Positions 22,099 to 29,432 of a stretch of 33,526 nt of DNA are shown piece after piece. The stretch's first letter is position 1; each line of letters starts with the position of its first letter. Origin of the DNA: Christensenella sp. UBA4379. GTDB lineage: Bacteria; Bacillota; Clostridia; Christensenellales; Aristaeellaceae. Made by a program: the position numbers and the translations under genes. The stretch is from NCBI GenBank assembly GCA_002391225.1, contig DGRV01000082.1:2740-36265 (forward strand), in the 5' to 3' direction. The notes below the pieces were generated by a model. That model ran no database searches. It was not told where the DNA came from and saw only the letters and a program-made list of their open reading frames with translations.

Positions 22099-24036
22099 TC
22101 AGTTTATGCGGAAACGGTTCATGATACTGGTGCAAACCCCGTCCTCCAGATAATACCAGATGGAGATGGTCGCTTCGTACTGCTTGTCCACATACCAGTA
22201 AACGATCTCGTTCTTCTTGACCGTATCATCCAGCGTGTTGATTCTCGCTTCCTCCGCCTTCTTTTGCTCTTCCGTCATCGAATCAGCTTTTTCCTTATAC
22301 AGCCGTAGAGCGCGTTCCTTGTCCGTTTCCGGTGCGGTAATGTTGCCGTAGCATTTCTGGCTGTTGTCCACATACAGGCTGCGGCTTCCGTTCTGGTTGG
22401 CCTTCTGGCCCATATCCCGGAACTTTTCCGTGATCTGGGTTTCAGTCATCCCGACTTTGGTGCCGCGGGGACCGGTCAGAGGGTCGGTGGTGTTCAGATA
22501 GTACAGCAGCGTTCCCTTTTCCGCCACGTAGAAGCGCGCCTCTCCCCAGGGATAGGTCAGGCTGTAGGTGGTGCCGGTCAGCGCTTCGTCCGTAATCCGC
22601 TTGTTTTCCAGCGGATTTCCGAATTTCCGGATGAACTGCTCCTGGGTCGTTTTCATGATCTGCGCGCCGTCCATATAGTCCGAATTCCGGCCGGCGTTGT
22701 CGTTGAAGTAATAGTTTTCAAAATGTACATTGTTGATCTGCAGCTCCACGCTCATCTCGTTGGAAACCTTGTACTTGACCGGCTCGTAGCTGTAATATTT
22801 GACAGCCACAGCCCGGCAGACCACCCGGCCGCCCGGCAGCAGAATACCGTCTTCATCATAGATCGGGGAATCAATGGTCGGCGGCGTGCTGTCGATCGTG
22901 TAGAAGATTTTGATATTCGGGTCGTTTTCTGTCAGGCGCAGGCGCAGGCGCTGGCGCTGCTGGTAGGTGCCCGGCGCCAAAGAAGCCTTCGGCGCGTCCG
23001 GCGAAGGATAGGTGACCACGTACTTGGCGTCCAGCTCGTCGCTGACCAGGTCGGTGGACACGCAGACGGCCCTGATCTCCCATCCTCCCTCCTCCAGATG
23101 GATCGGCTTTTCGTACAGAGTGCCGTCTTCCGGGAGGGTGGGTTCCTTTTCCCCTTCCTTCAGCTTTTTGTTGGTGTCGAGCTTCAGGTAATAGATATCG
23201 TTTCCCTGCTCGCTGAGCAACGTCACGTACACGTCCTTTTTGTAGCGGCCCGCCGCCACGTCCTCCCCGGTGAGCGGGGCGGCCGGAATCAGCTCCAGGC
23301 GCTCGGTTTCAAAGGAGGACAGGCCGGTGTTCGCGTAGGCGACCTTGAGAAACTCCGCCGCCTCCATCAGCCGGTCCTGGGCGCGCATCAGACGAAGGAT
23401 GTTCTGATAGGCCACGGGATTCGTTTTATCCACCTGCTGGTACATGATGGTATAGATCCGCTCGGCGTCGGCCGGGCGCTCCGCCATTTCATACGCCTCG
23501 CACAGCTGCTGCAGGCGCTCGTAGATGTCCGCCCGGTTGGGCTCGCGCTGAAAGGCGTCCTCCTCGATGGCGATGGCCCGTTCGATATAGCCCTGGTCCA
23601 TGTATTCCGCGCCGATGTCCCACATGGCGGTCGTATCGGCCTCGTAGCCCAGGCGGGCCAGGATCTTCTGGCCGCCCGGCGTCGCCCGGAGGTAGATGTA
23701 CCCTCCCGCCACGCCGAAGATGACCAGGGCCAAGAGCACGGTAAACAGAAGCGCCCAGTTGATCCCGGTACGCTTTCGGGGAGTATGGACCTGGATCATC
23801 TGGCGGCCCATCAGGGCGTGCTCCGCCCGGTCCGCGTCGTCCAGGGTTTCCAGCGGGGCCGCCGCGGCCGCCTGCTCCGAGCCGTAGGACGGCCGGGAAG
23901 CGGCGCGGGCGCGGCCCTGCCGGATCGCCGCCGCGCCTCCGCTCAGGTCCCGCACCGGCAGCATGGCCCCACAAGCCCGGCAGAACAGTTCCCCCTCCGC
24001 CGCTACGGTGCCGCAATGCTCACATACTGTTTTCAT
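22099..24036 (-). CDS. Zinc-ribbon, membrane-anchored TPR protein with chitobiase-like domain
   Basis: 645 residues. Order: N-terminal zinc ribbon with C5, C8, C19, C22; low-complexity alanine/arginine linker; one membrane helix (93-116); a TPR-like helical region (about 130-240) with the DMAERPADAERIY type of repeat; an Fn3-associated/chitobiase C-terminal-like domain (about 340-420) around FYTIDSTPPTIDSPIYD; and a C-terminal region of strands without a recognised family. The zinc ribbon is predicted inside and the rest outside. The start overlaps the stop of the HEAT gene (ATGA) and has only a poor ribosome site, so translation is coupled. It looks like a surface sensor or scaffold. No enzymatic motif is seen. 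Confidence 0.78.
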   Translation of the reverse strand: MKTVCEHCGTVAAEGELFCRACGAMLPVRDLSGGAAAIRQGRARAASRPSYGSEQAAAAAPLETLDDADRAEHALMGRQMIQVHTPRKRTGINWALLFTVLLALVIFGVAGGYIYLRATPGGQKILARLGYEADTTAMWDIGAEYMDQGYIERAIAIEEDAFQREPNRADIYERLQQLCEAYEMAERPADAERIYTIMYQQVDKTNPVAYQNILRLMRAQDRLMEAAEFLKVAYANTGLSSFETERLELIPAAPLTGEDVAAGRYKKDVYVTLLSEQGNDIYYLKLDTNKKLKEGEKEPTLPEDGTLYEKPIHLEEGGWEIRAVCVSTDLVSDELDAKYVVTYPSPDAPKASLAPGTYQQRQRLRLRLTENDPNIKIFYTIDSTPPTIDSPIYDEDGILLPGGRVVCRAVAVKYYSYEPVKYKVSNEMSVELQINNVHFENYYFNDNAGRNSDYMDGAQIMKTTQEQFIRKFGNPLENKRITDEALTGTTYSLTYPWGEARFYVAEKGTLLYYLNTTDPLTGPRGTKVGMTETQITEKFRDMGQKANQNGSRSLYVDNSQKCYGNITAPETDKERALRLYKEKADSMTEEQKKAEEARINTLDDTVKKNEIVYWYVDKQYEATISIWYYLEDGVCTSIMNRFRIN

Positions 24037-24863
24037 TGTTCAAGATCCCTCAGGGAGGCGTATTCCGGATCGTCTTCGCTGAAGGTGCGCTCCGGCGCTT
24101 CCTCGCCCAGCTGCTCGATGGCGTTGCGAAGCTCGATATACACCAGGTACCCGTTTTCCTCGTCCAGGGCGGCGCGGCGCAGGGCGGGCAGGGCCTTTTC
24201 GCTGCCCAGCCTTCCCAGCACGCTGGCCAGCTGGGCCTGGAGGTCCCGCCGGCGCTCGAACAGGTCGATGGCGATCTCCGCGGCCCGCTCGTCGGCGCAG
24301 TTTTCGGACAGAATGGAAAGAATGGCCGCCTTCCCCTCGTCCGACGCTTCGGGCAGGGCGGAGAGCAGGGCCTTGCGGATGTTCCCGCCCATGGCCTGCA
24401 GGCTTTCCAGGGCGTTTTCCGTCAGTTCGTCCCGGCCGTCAAAGCCCTGGACCCAGCGGATGTAGAGCTCCGCCGGCTTTTCGCTGCCCACTTCCCGAAG
24501 CAGGGTGACCGCGTTCATCCGGGCGGCGGCGGGCAGCTCCGTCCGCGTCAGCAGGGCCGTCAGCCCCGGCTCGGCCAGAGCGCCCAGCTCCGAGATGCGG
24601 TTGAGCAGCATGTCCGGCACAGGGACGCCCGCTTTCTCATAGTCGACCATCCATTTCGTCAGCTCTTCCGGGTCGGAGAAGCGCTCAAAATACTCCCCGG
24701 GCTTCTGGCCGTCCAGGAAATCGGCCGGGGTATCCAGGAAGGTCTGGTACACCTCCGGCACCTGGTCTTCCATTTCGTCATAGGTGCGGAACAGGCCCTT
24801 GCTGCGCACAAACCAGTCCTGCAGATAAGCTTCGAACGCTCCGTCAAAATCAATCAGTTTCAT
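24033..24863 (-). CDS. HEAT-repeat protein
   Basis: 276 residues, cytoplasmic, no signal. Helical repeats in the middle and C-terminal half (PAAARMNAVTLLREVGSEKPAELYI, ALPEASDEGKAAILSILSENC, DLQAQLASVLGRLGSEKALPALRRAAL) are HEAT-like and suit protein binding. The N-terminal 100 residues have no recognised domain. The ATG at 24863 has GGAGAAGG just upstream and overlaps the stop of the TPR gene (ATGA); the longer frame to 25094 lacks support and would overlap that gene deeply. The unit TPR-HEAT-zinc ribbon is chained by ATGA overlaps, so the three proteins are made together and may form a complex (inferred). Confidence 0.78.
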   Translation of the reverse strand: MKLIDFDGAFEAYLQDWFVRSKGLFRTYDEMEDQVPEVYQTFLDTPADFLDGQKPGEYFERFSDPEELTKWMVDYEKAGVPVPDMLLNRISELGALAEPGLTALLTRTELPAAARMNAVTLLREVGSEKPAELYIRWVQGFDGRDELTENALESLQAMGGNIRKALLSALPEASDEGKAAILSILSENCADERAAEIAIDLFERRRDLQAQLASVLGRLGSEKALPALRRAALDEENGYLVYIELRNAIEQLGEEAPERTFSEDDPEYASLRDLEQ

Positions 24864-26200
24864 TTGATCCTTCTCCAGTTCTCCTGCTTTTCGATATAGC
24901 GCTTCATGCGGCGGACCCGCCGGACCTGTCGGGATTTCCGGTACAGGGCCGCCTTTTGGGGCAGCCAGCAGACCCCGCTGCGCTCTCTGAGCCAAAGATA
25001 AAAGGCGTTTTGCCAGCAGCAGTCCCTGTCCCGGTCGCAGACGCTCCTTTGAAGCGGGCTCAGGCGGCTCCAGGCGTTTTCCGTCATCTTCCACACGGTG
25101 CGCCAGCCCAGGGCCCCGCTCAGGCTGATGGTCAGCCCGTGGGCCAGGCGTTTGAGGGCGGCGTCCCCCTTGACCGGCGGGCGGGCGCAGAGGTCGTACA
25201 CAAACGAAGCGACGGGCGGCCTGTCCAGCGGCACCGGGCCCAGCCCGATGACCCGAAGGGCCGCCAGCGCGTCCTCGTCCTCCGGGTCGCGGTTCAGAAT
25301 GATCATCAGATGGCGGACCGCCCGGTCAAAATCCCACGTGTCCGCGCAGACCGCGGCCAGCAGATATTCCAGGTCGTTGGACAGGGGCAGCTCCTTCTGC
25401 ACCTCCCGGATGCGGCGGAGGATCAGGTCCTTCCGTCCGGCATACAGGCAGCTTTCCGCCGCCAGGGCCAATTCCGGAATGCTTTCGCACATCGGCAGGG
25501 TCTTTTTGAGCCACTCCGCTGCCAGCCCCGTCCGGCCGCCGGCGCAGAGGGCCTGGGCCAGCAGCAGACGCTGAGTCGGCCTGCCCGGCAGTTTTCTCTC
25601 CGCCTTCTGAAACAGGCGCAGGGCCTCCTTCACCTGCCCGCGGCGCAGGTACATTTCCCCCAGCATGGTTTCCGCCTGGGGCCGCTTTCCCTGCCGGACT
25701 GCCCGGGTCAGCAGCTGCTCGGCGCGCTCCCGCTTTCCGTCCCACAGGGCGTCCAGGGCCTGCGCGTGCAGGACCTCCGCCCGGGCGGAGCGGGGAAACA
25801 CCGGGTCGATCCGCCAGATGTAATCGTTCAGCAGCGTCTGCGCCTTTTCCGCGTAGACTCCGGAGCGGTCTTTGTTTAAACAGGTGGCCAGGGCGTCGTC
25901 CGCCAAACGCTCGTCGTCGTAGGCCAGCGAAACCAGGCCGATGATGTAATAGGCCCCGGCACAGTTTGGGTCCCTGGAAAGCAGATCCTCGGCGATTCTG
26001 CGGGCGGCGGCGTAGGAGCCCATGCCGCAGTTGGTCTCCGCCAGCTCCAGGGCGATCTTTTCATCTTTTGACTGACGGTAGGCCTCCCGCAGCATGGCGG
26101 ACGCCTCCGGCAGCCGGTCCCTGTCCTGCAGGCGGCGTGCGCGGCGGACCCAGTAACCGGCAGGCCGCTCAAAGGGGACGATGTTATCTCTTTCAGGCAT
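24860..26200 (-). CDS. TPR-repeat protein
   Basis: 446 residues. Several tetratricopeptide-like repeats: RLPEASAMLREAYRQSKDEKIALELAETNCGMG, then YAAARRIAEDLLSRDPNCAGAYYIIGLVSL, later GEMYLRRGQVKEALRLFQKAERKLP and WDFDRAVRHLMIILNRDPEDEDALAAL. The C-terminus is rich in arginine and tryptophan and may be a helical tail. No catalytic motif or signal peptide. The ATG at 26200 overlaps the hslO stop by eight bases and has GAGGGAAG upstream; an earlier in-frame ATG near 26245 lies inside hslO and is rejected. Being coupled to hslO could mean a role in redox or protein-folding stress. Confidence 0.8.
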   Translation of the reverse strand: MPERDNIVPFERPAGYWVRRARRLQDRDRLPEASAMLREAYRQSKDEKIALELAETNCGMGSYAAARRIAEDLLSRDPNCAGAYYIIGLVSLAYDDERLADDALATCLNKDRSGVYAEKAQTLLNDYIWRIDPVFPRSARAEVLHAQALDALWDGKRERAEQLLTRAVRQGKRPQAETMLGEMYLRRGQVKEALRLFQKAERKLPGRPTQRLLLAQALCAGGRTGLAAEWLKKTLPMCESIPELALAAESCLYAGRKDLILRRIREVQKELPLSNDLEYLLAAVCADTWDFDRAVRHLMIILNRDPEDEDALAALRVIGLGPVPLDRPPVASFVYDLCARPPVKGDAALKRLAHGLTISLSGALGWRTVWKMTENAWSRLSPLQRSVCDRDRDCCWQNAFYLWLRERSGVCWLPQKAALYRKSRQVRRVRRMKRYIEKQENWRRIK

Positions 26201-27089
26201 CCGCGCTTCCCTCTTCCAGGAGCCGCCTGAGGTCGTTTTCATCAAACACCCGGGATGTCCGGCAGAAATGGCAGGTGAGCGTGGCGTAGCCGTCGGTATG
26301 CAGAATGTCCGTCAGCTCCTCCCGGCCCAGGGCCGCCAGGGCCCTTTCCATCCGCTCCCTGGAGCAGTCGCAGCGGTAATTTAGCTCCTGCCGGCCCTCC
26401 AGACGGGGCTCCAGCCCGTCGAACCAGGCGTTGGCCAGGTCCATCAGGTCGTTTTCCGCCAGCTCCCGGCTGATGTCGGCGAACAGCATGGACCGAAGCT
26501 CCAGTTGGTTCAGCGTCTCTTCCTCACAGCCCGGCATGGCCTGCACCAGGATGCCGCCGGTGGACAGGGGCATCCCATCGGACACCCGGGCTCCCAGGGC
26601 GACCAGGGAGGGCGTCTGCTCGGAAACGGTGTAATACTGGGCGAAGTCCTCCCCCAGTTCCCCGGACACCAGATTGACCTGGCCGATATAGGGCTCCTTG
26701 AGACCGATGTCTTTGATGACGCTCAGCCGGCCGTGATGCCCCACCAGCGTCCCGACGTCCAGATGGCCGTCGGCCCTGCGGGGCACCTCCTGCTGGGGAT
26801 AATCCGCCGTCACCTTGACGTCCCCGCCGCGGCCGACGGCGGTCATCTTGCCGATCGGCCCGTCCCCGGCGACCGTCACAGTCACAGAGTCCTCTTCCCC
26901 CTTCATCATGACGCTGAGCATCAGCGTCCCGCTCATCAGGCGGGACAGGGCGGCGCAGGCCGTATCCGACGGGATATGGATCGACGCCATTTTCTGGGAA
27001 AGCCGGGTCGTCCGGCACAAAAGCACCCGCGCCTGCCCATCCATCAGGGTCAGGCGAAGCATTTCATCCTTGGGCTGCACAAAAGACAT
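26193..27089 (-). CDS. hslO: Redox-regulated chaperone Hsp33
   Basis: 298 residues, the normal size. Cytoplasmic holdase that is turned on when its zinc site is oxidised and binds unfolding proteins. The C-terminal zinc switch is intact: C240-x-C242 (RCDCS) and C273-x2-C276 (CHFC), 30 residues apart. The N-terminal core with the GDGPIG, GELGEDFAQYY, GGILVQAMPG and NQLELR segments is typical. The start ATG has AAGGAG 11 bases upstream. A heptad-repeat element lies between this gene and the methyltransferase gene, and no clear promoter is seen there, so it may be transcribed from further upstream. Confidence 0.95.
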   Translation of the reverse strand: MSFVQPKDEMLRLTLMDGQARVLLCRTTRLSQKMASIHIPSDTACAALSRLMSGTLMLSVMMKGEEDSVTVTVAGDGPIGKMTAVGRGGDVKVTADYPQQEVPRRADGHLDVGTLVGHHGRLSVIKDIGLKEPYIGQVNLVSGELGEDFAQYYTVSEQTPSLVALGARVSDGMPLSTGGILVQAMPGCEEETLNQLELRSMLFADISRELAENDLMDLANAWFDGLEPRLEGRQELNYRCDCSRERMERALAALGREELTDILHTDGYATLTCHFCRTSRVFDENDLRRLLEEGSADA

Positions 27090-27114
27090 AATGTTTTTAA
27101 CTCCTTGAGAATTG

Positions 27115-27246
27115 TTCAGTTAGGAGGGAGAAAGGACAAGGTAGGAGGTAGGAGGTAGGAAGGAGGAGGTAGGAGGTTTTATCTACTGATGACAGCGTTC
27201 GACAGAACGACTGTTCACCTCCTACTTCCTACCTCCTACTTCCTAC
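27115..27246. repeat. Heptad-repeat inverted element, GGTAGGA type, between methyltransferase and hslO
   Basis: Left edge TTCAGTTAGGAGGG (27115-). Forward heptads: GGTAGGA at 27140, 27147, 27154 and 27168, with the variant AGGAGGA at 27161. Reverse heptads: ACCTCCT (27217), ACTTCCT (27224), ACCTCCT (27231), ACTTCCT (27238) and AC. The loop 27177-27216 has an inner ACAG-CGTTC ... GAACG-A-CTGT pairing. The right edge enters the methyltransferase gene and supplies its TAG stop. The edge word TTCAG-TAGGAGG matches the ends of the 29118-29227 element. Confidence 0.85.
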
Positions 27247-27986
27247 TTTTTATTTCTGGCCCTCACGTGCCATCGGATCTCTTTTTCGTCCGGTTCCGTC
27301 ATCGTCCGGTCACCGAAAAAGCGGATTTCTTCAAAGCCGCAGGCGGTCAGCCAATCGGTCAGCTCGGGGCGGCTGTGGGCCCGCTGGGTCTGTTCCTCCA
27401 CGATCCGGTAATAGTCCCCGGACGGGGTCCGGGAAAAGATGTCCATGCGGATGTCCAGCAGGGACTTTTCCGCGTCAAACCCGCTCTGCCAGATGTAGGC
27501 CACGTCCTCGTCCGTCAGAGCCCGGACGCAGCTGCCGAGCTCCCGCTCCAGTTTATAGGGGGTCGATACGTCGAAAACGAGGAGCCCGCCCGGCTTCAGA
27601 TTCGCCCGGGCCGCCCGGAAAAAGGCCATTACATCCGCCGCTCCGATCAGGTAGTTGACCCCATCGCAGGTGCAGAGAATGGCATCCGCTTTTCTTGGCA
27701 GGGATAGCCTGCGCATGTCCTGGCGGATGAAGGGCAGCAAAAGGCCCCTGCTCCGCGCTTTTTCCATGGCGCGGGCCAGCATCTCCCCGCTTTGGTCGAT
27801 GCCGGTGATCTTGGGGTAGCGCCGGGCCAGTTCCACCGTCAGGCTCCCTGTTCCGCAGGCGCACTCGGCCACGGAACCGCCGGCTGCGCCGCCCTGCTCC
27901 AATAACTCCGCGTAATATGCCGCCCACTCCCGGTAAGGGACGTCCGCCATCAGCCGGTCATAGACGGAGGCAAAATCGGTATACAT
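27243..27986 (-). CDS. Class I SAM-dependent methyltransferase
   Basis: 247 residues, cytoplasmic. Rossmann methyltransferase motifs: SVAECACGTGSLTVELARRYP (motif I, with ECACGTG), ITGIDQS, DAILCTCDGVNYL (motif IV) and LKPGGLLVFDVSTPYKL. The methyl acceptor is not readable; it resembles small-molecule methyltransferases. The ATG overlaps the stop of the upstream membrane gene (TGATG) and AAGAGG precedes it. Its last codons are AAA AAG followed by TAG, where TAG is the first bases of a heptad-repeat array read on the minus strand. The end of the gene may therefore have been altered by insertion of the element. Confidence 0.88.
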   Translation of the reverse strand: MYTDFASVYDRLMADVPYREWAAYYAELLEQGGAAGGSVAECACGTGSLTVELARRYPKITGIDQSGEMLARAMEKARSRGLLLPFIRQDMRRLSLPRKADAILCTCDGVNYLIGAADVMAFFRAARANLKPGGLLVFDVSTPYKLERELGSCVRALTDEDVAYIWQSGFDAEKSLLDIRMDIFSRTPSGDYYRIVEEQTQRAHSRPELTDWLTACGFEEIRFFGDRTMTEPDEKEIRWHVRARNKK

Positions 27987-29062
27987 CAGTTTTCCTCTTG
28001 GTCCCGGGCAGGCTCGGCGGTTTCTCCCGCTTCGTGCTCTTCTTCCTCGTCCTCGTATTCCTCGTCGTCCTCCGCCAAGCCCCGGTTCACCTTGACGCCT
28101 TCCAGGCGGGAATTGATAAAGCGGTCAAACACCGCGTTGGAGAACGAGGCGTAGATGAAGCGGTGGAGCGTCAGGCCGATCAGGATATAATAGCCGCCCA
28201 GGATCAAGAGCCCGTACATTCCGACGCCGGTAAACAGGAACAGCGCCAGGCACAGGGCCATCGGGACCAGGGTCAGCAGGCGGATGCCGACGCTCTGCGG
28301 CAGCCGGCCGATGCCCAGGACGATGGAATTTTTGATCAGCTGGGTAAAGGACATCTGGTACGTCACCATCAGCGGGTAGGCGAAGATCAGCGCCAGGGAC
28401 CACAGGACGCCGAGGATGATGATCAGCATCTGCGGGACGAGGTAAAACACGCTCTTTTCCGCCATGGACCCGTAAAACTGCCAGCTGATATAGACGATCA
28501 CCGGCATCACGGAGGTGATGGCCGAAATCCCCAGGCCCTGCTTCCAGTTGTCCTTGACGGCGTCCTTAAAGTCGGACCAGATGAAGGCGTGCTCGTCCCG
28601 CGCCCAGTTGCGCAGGACGTAGGCGATGCCGGCCTCCACCGGCCCGGTGATCAGAATGCAGGGGATCAGCCAGATCATCACGTGCATCAGGATGGACTGG
28701 AGAATGTCCCGGCCAAAGGCCGCGAGGTTAAACACCCCGTCCGCGTAATACGGGGCAGTCTGGAACATGGCGATGATCTCCTCGGTATATTCTTCACCCA
28801 GCTCCGTGCCCTGCTCGATGGACTGCTGGAAGCCGACGGCGAGGTTCAGCACCTGCATCCCGCGCAGGCCGTTGACCAGCAGCACCCCCATCAGCGGGAT
28901 GAACACCGGCAGTACCATCAGGTTCATACGGCTCAGGCTGGCAAAGCGCACCCGGAGCATCGCCCAGAAGAGCTGCCAGCGGTTGTGCGGCAGGTCTTCC
29001 TTCTGGAAGTCCCCTTTCCCGCTTTTGCCGTAGTAATAGCTGTTCATCATTTTCCCAAACAT
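27986..29062 (-). CDS. Polytopic membrane protein, DUF624/YesL-like
   Basis: 358 residues from ATG 29062. About six hydrophobic segments (MVLPVFIPLMGVLLVNG; MHVMIWLIPCILITG; ISAITSVMPVIVYISWQF; VPQMLIIILGVLWSLALIFAY; the LLTLVPMALCLALFLF stretch; MYGLLILGGYYILIGL) and a strongly acidic tail (EDDEEYEDEEEEHE). The layout is that of DUF624/YesL proteins, whose role is unclear. ATG 29062 has AAGGGG eight bases upstream. An ATG 11 codons earlier (29095) has no ribosome site and lies in sequence that looks like the edge of the repeat element (ATTCGCTTCGCTC). Coupled to the methyltransferase by a one-base overlap. Confidence 0.75.
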   Translation of the reverse strand: MFGKMMNSYYYGKSGKGDFQKEDLPHNRWQLFWAMLRVRFASLSRMNLMVLPVFIPLMGVLLVNGLRGMQVLNLAVGFQQSIEQGTELGEEYTEEIIAMFQTAPYYADGVFNLAAFGRDILQSILMHVMIWLIPCILITGPVEAGIAYVLRNWARDEHAFIWSDFKDAVKDNWKQGLGISAITSVMPVIVYISWQFYGSMAEKSVFYLVPQMLIIILGVLWSLALIFAYPLMVTYQMSFTQLIKNSIVLGIGRLPQSVGIRLLTLVPMALCLALFLFTGVGMYGLLILGGYYILIGLTLHRFIYASFSNAVFDRFINSRLEGVKVNRGLAEDDEEYEDEEEEHEAGETAEPARDQEEN

Positions 29063-29095
29063 GGCAAACACCCCTTTATCATTCGCTTCGCTCAT

Positions 29096-29385
29096 TTTAA
29101 GGTAGGAGGTAGCGCTAATTCAGGTAGGAGGTAGCGCTCACTCCGTTCGCTAAGGTAGGAAGTAGCGCTCGCTTCGCTCGCTCAGGTATATACCTCCTAC
29201 CTCCTACTTCCTACCTCCTACCTGAATCACGGTACTGGCAGTACGAAGGAGAATTCGCTTCCTTCGCCTGGCTTTTCCAAGGTAGGAGGGAGCGCTCACT
29301 GCGTTCGCTAAGGTAGGAGGGAACGTTCGCTTCGCTCGCTCAGGTATATACCTCCTACCTCCTACTTCCTACCTCCTACCTGAAT
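29096..29385. repeat. Duplicated GGTAGGA heptad-repeat region
   Basis: About 290 bases without a gene. GGTAGGAGGTAGCGCT-like units start at 29101, 29123, 29154, 29281 and 29312. Each is followed by CGTTCGC/CGCTTCGCTCGCT words, and reverse arrays of ACCTCCT/ACTTCCT heptads lie at 29192-29223 and again 158 bases on. The palindrome AGGTATATACCT (29184-29195 and its copy) sits between the facing arrays. A 17-base perfect inverted repeat, ATTCAGGTAGGAGGTAG at 29118-29134 and its complement at 29211-29227, bounds one element. No promoter or ORF was recognised. Confidence 0.88.
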
Positions 29386-29432
29386 CACGGCACTGGCAGT
29401 ACGAAGGAGAATTCGCTTCCTTCGCCTGGCTT
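29123..29432. repeat. 152-bp direct tandem duplication that includes the 3' end of the histidine kinase gene
   Basis: 29123-29274 and 29281-29432 are near-identical with a fixed 158-base offset and a six-base spacer TTCCAA. The second copy runs through the stop (29385-29387) and last 15 codons plus stop of the kinase gene; the first copy is a dead gene end lying in the intergenic region. One of the few differences within the gene part (T for C) is synonymous in the kinase frame (GTA for GTG). Confidence 0.92.

Noticed and set aside
20142..22124. A 660-codon plus-strand frame over the oxidoreductase and isomerase genes
   Set aside because: It crosses a strong terminator and mirrors two well-recognised genes on the other strand.
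10321..29385. CRISPR array at the heptad loci
   Set aside because: Units are seven bases and contiguous or inverted, without spacers, and no cas gene is near.
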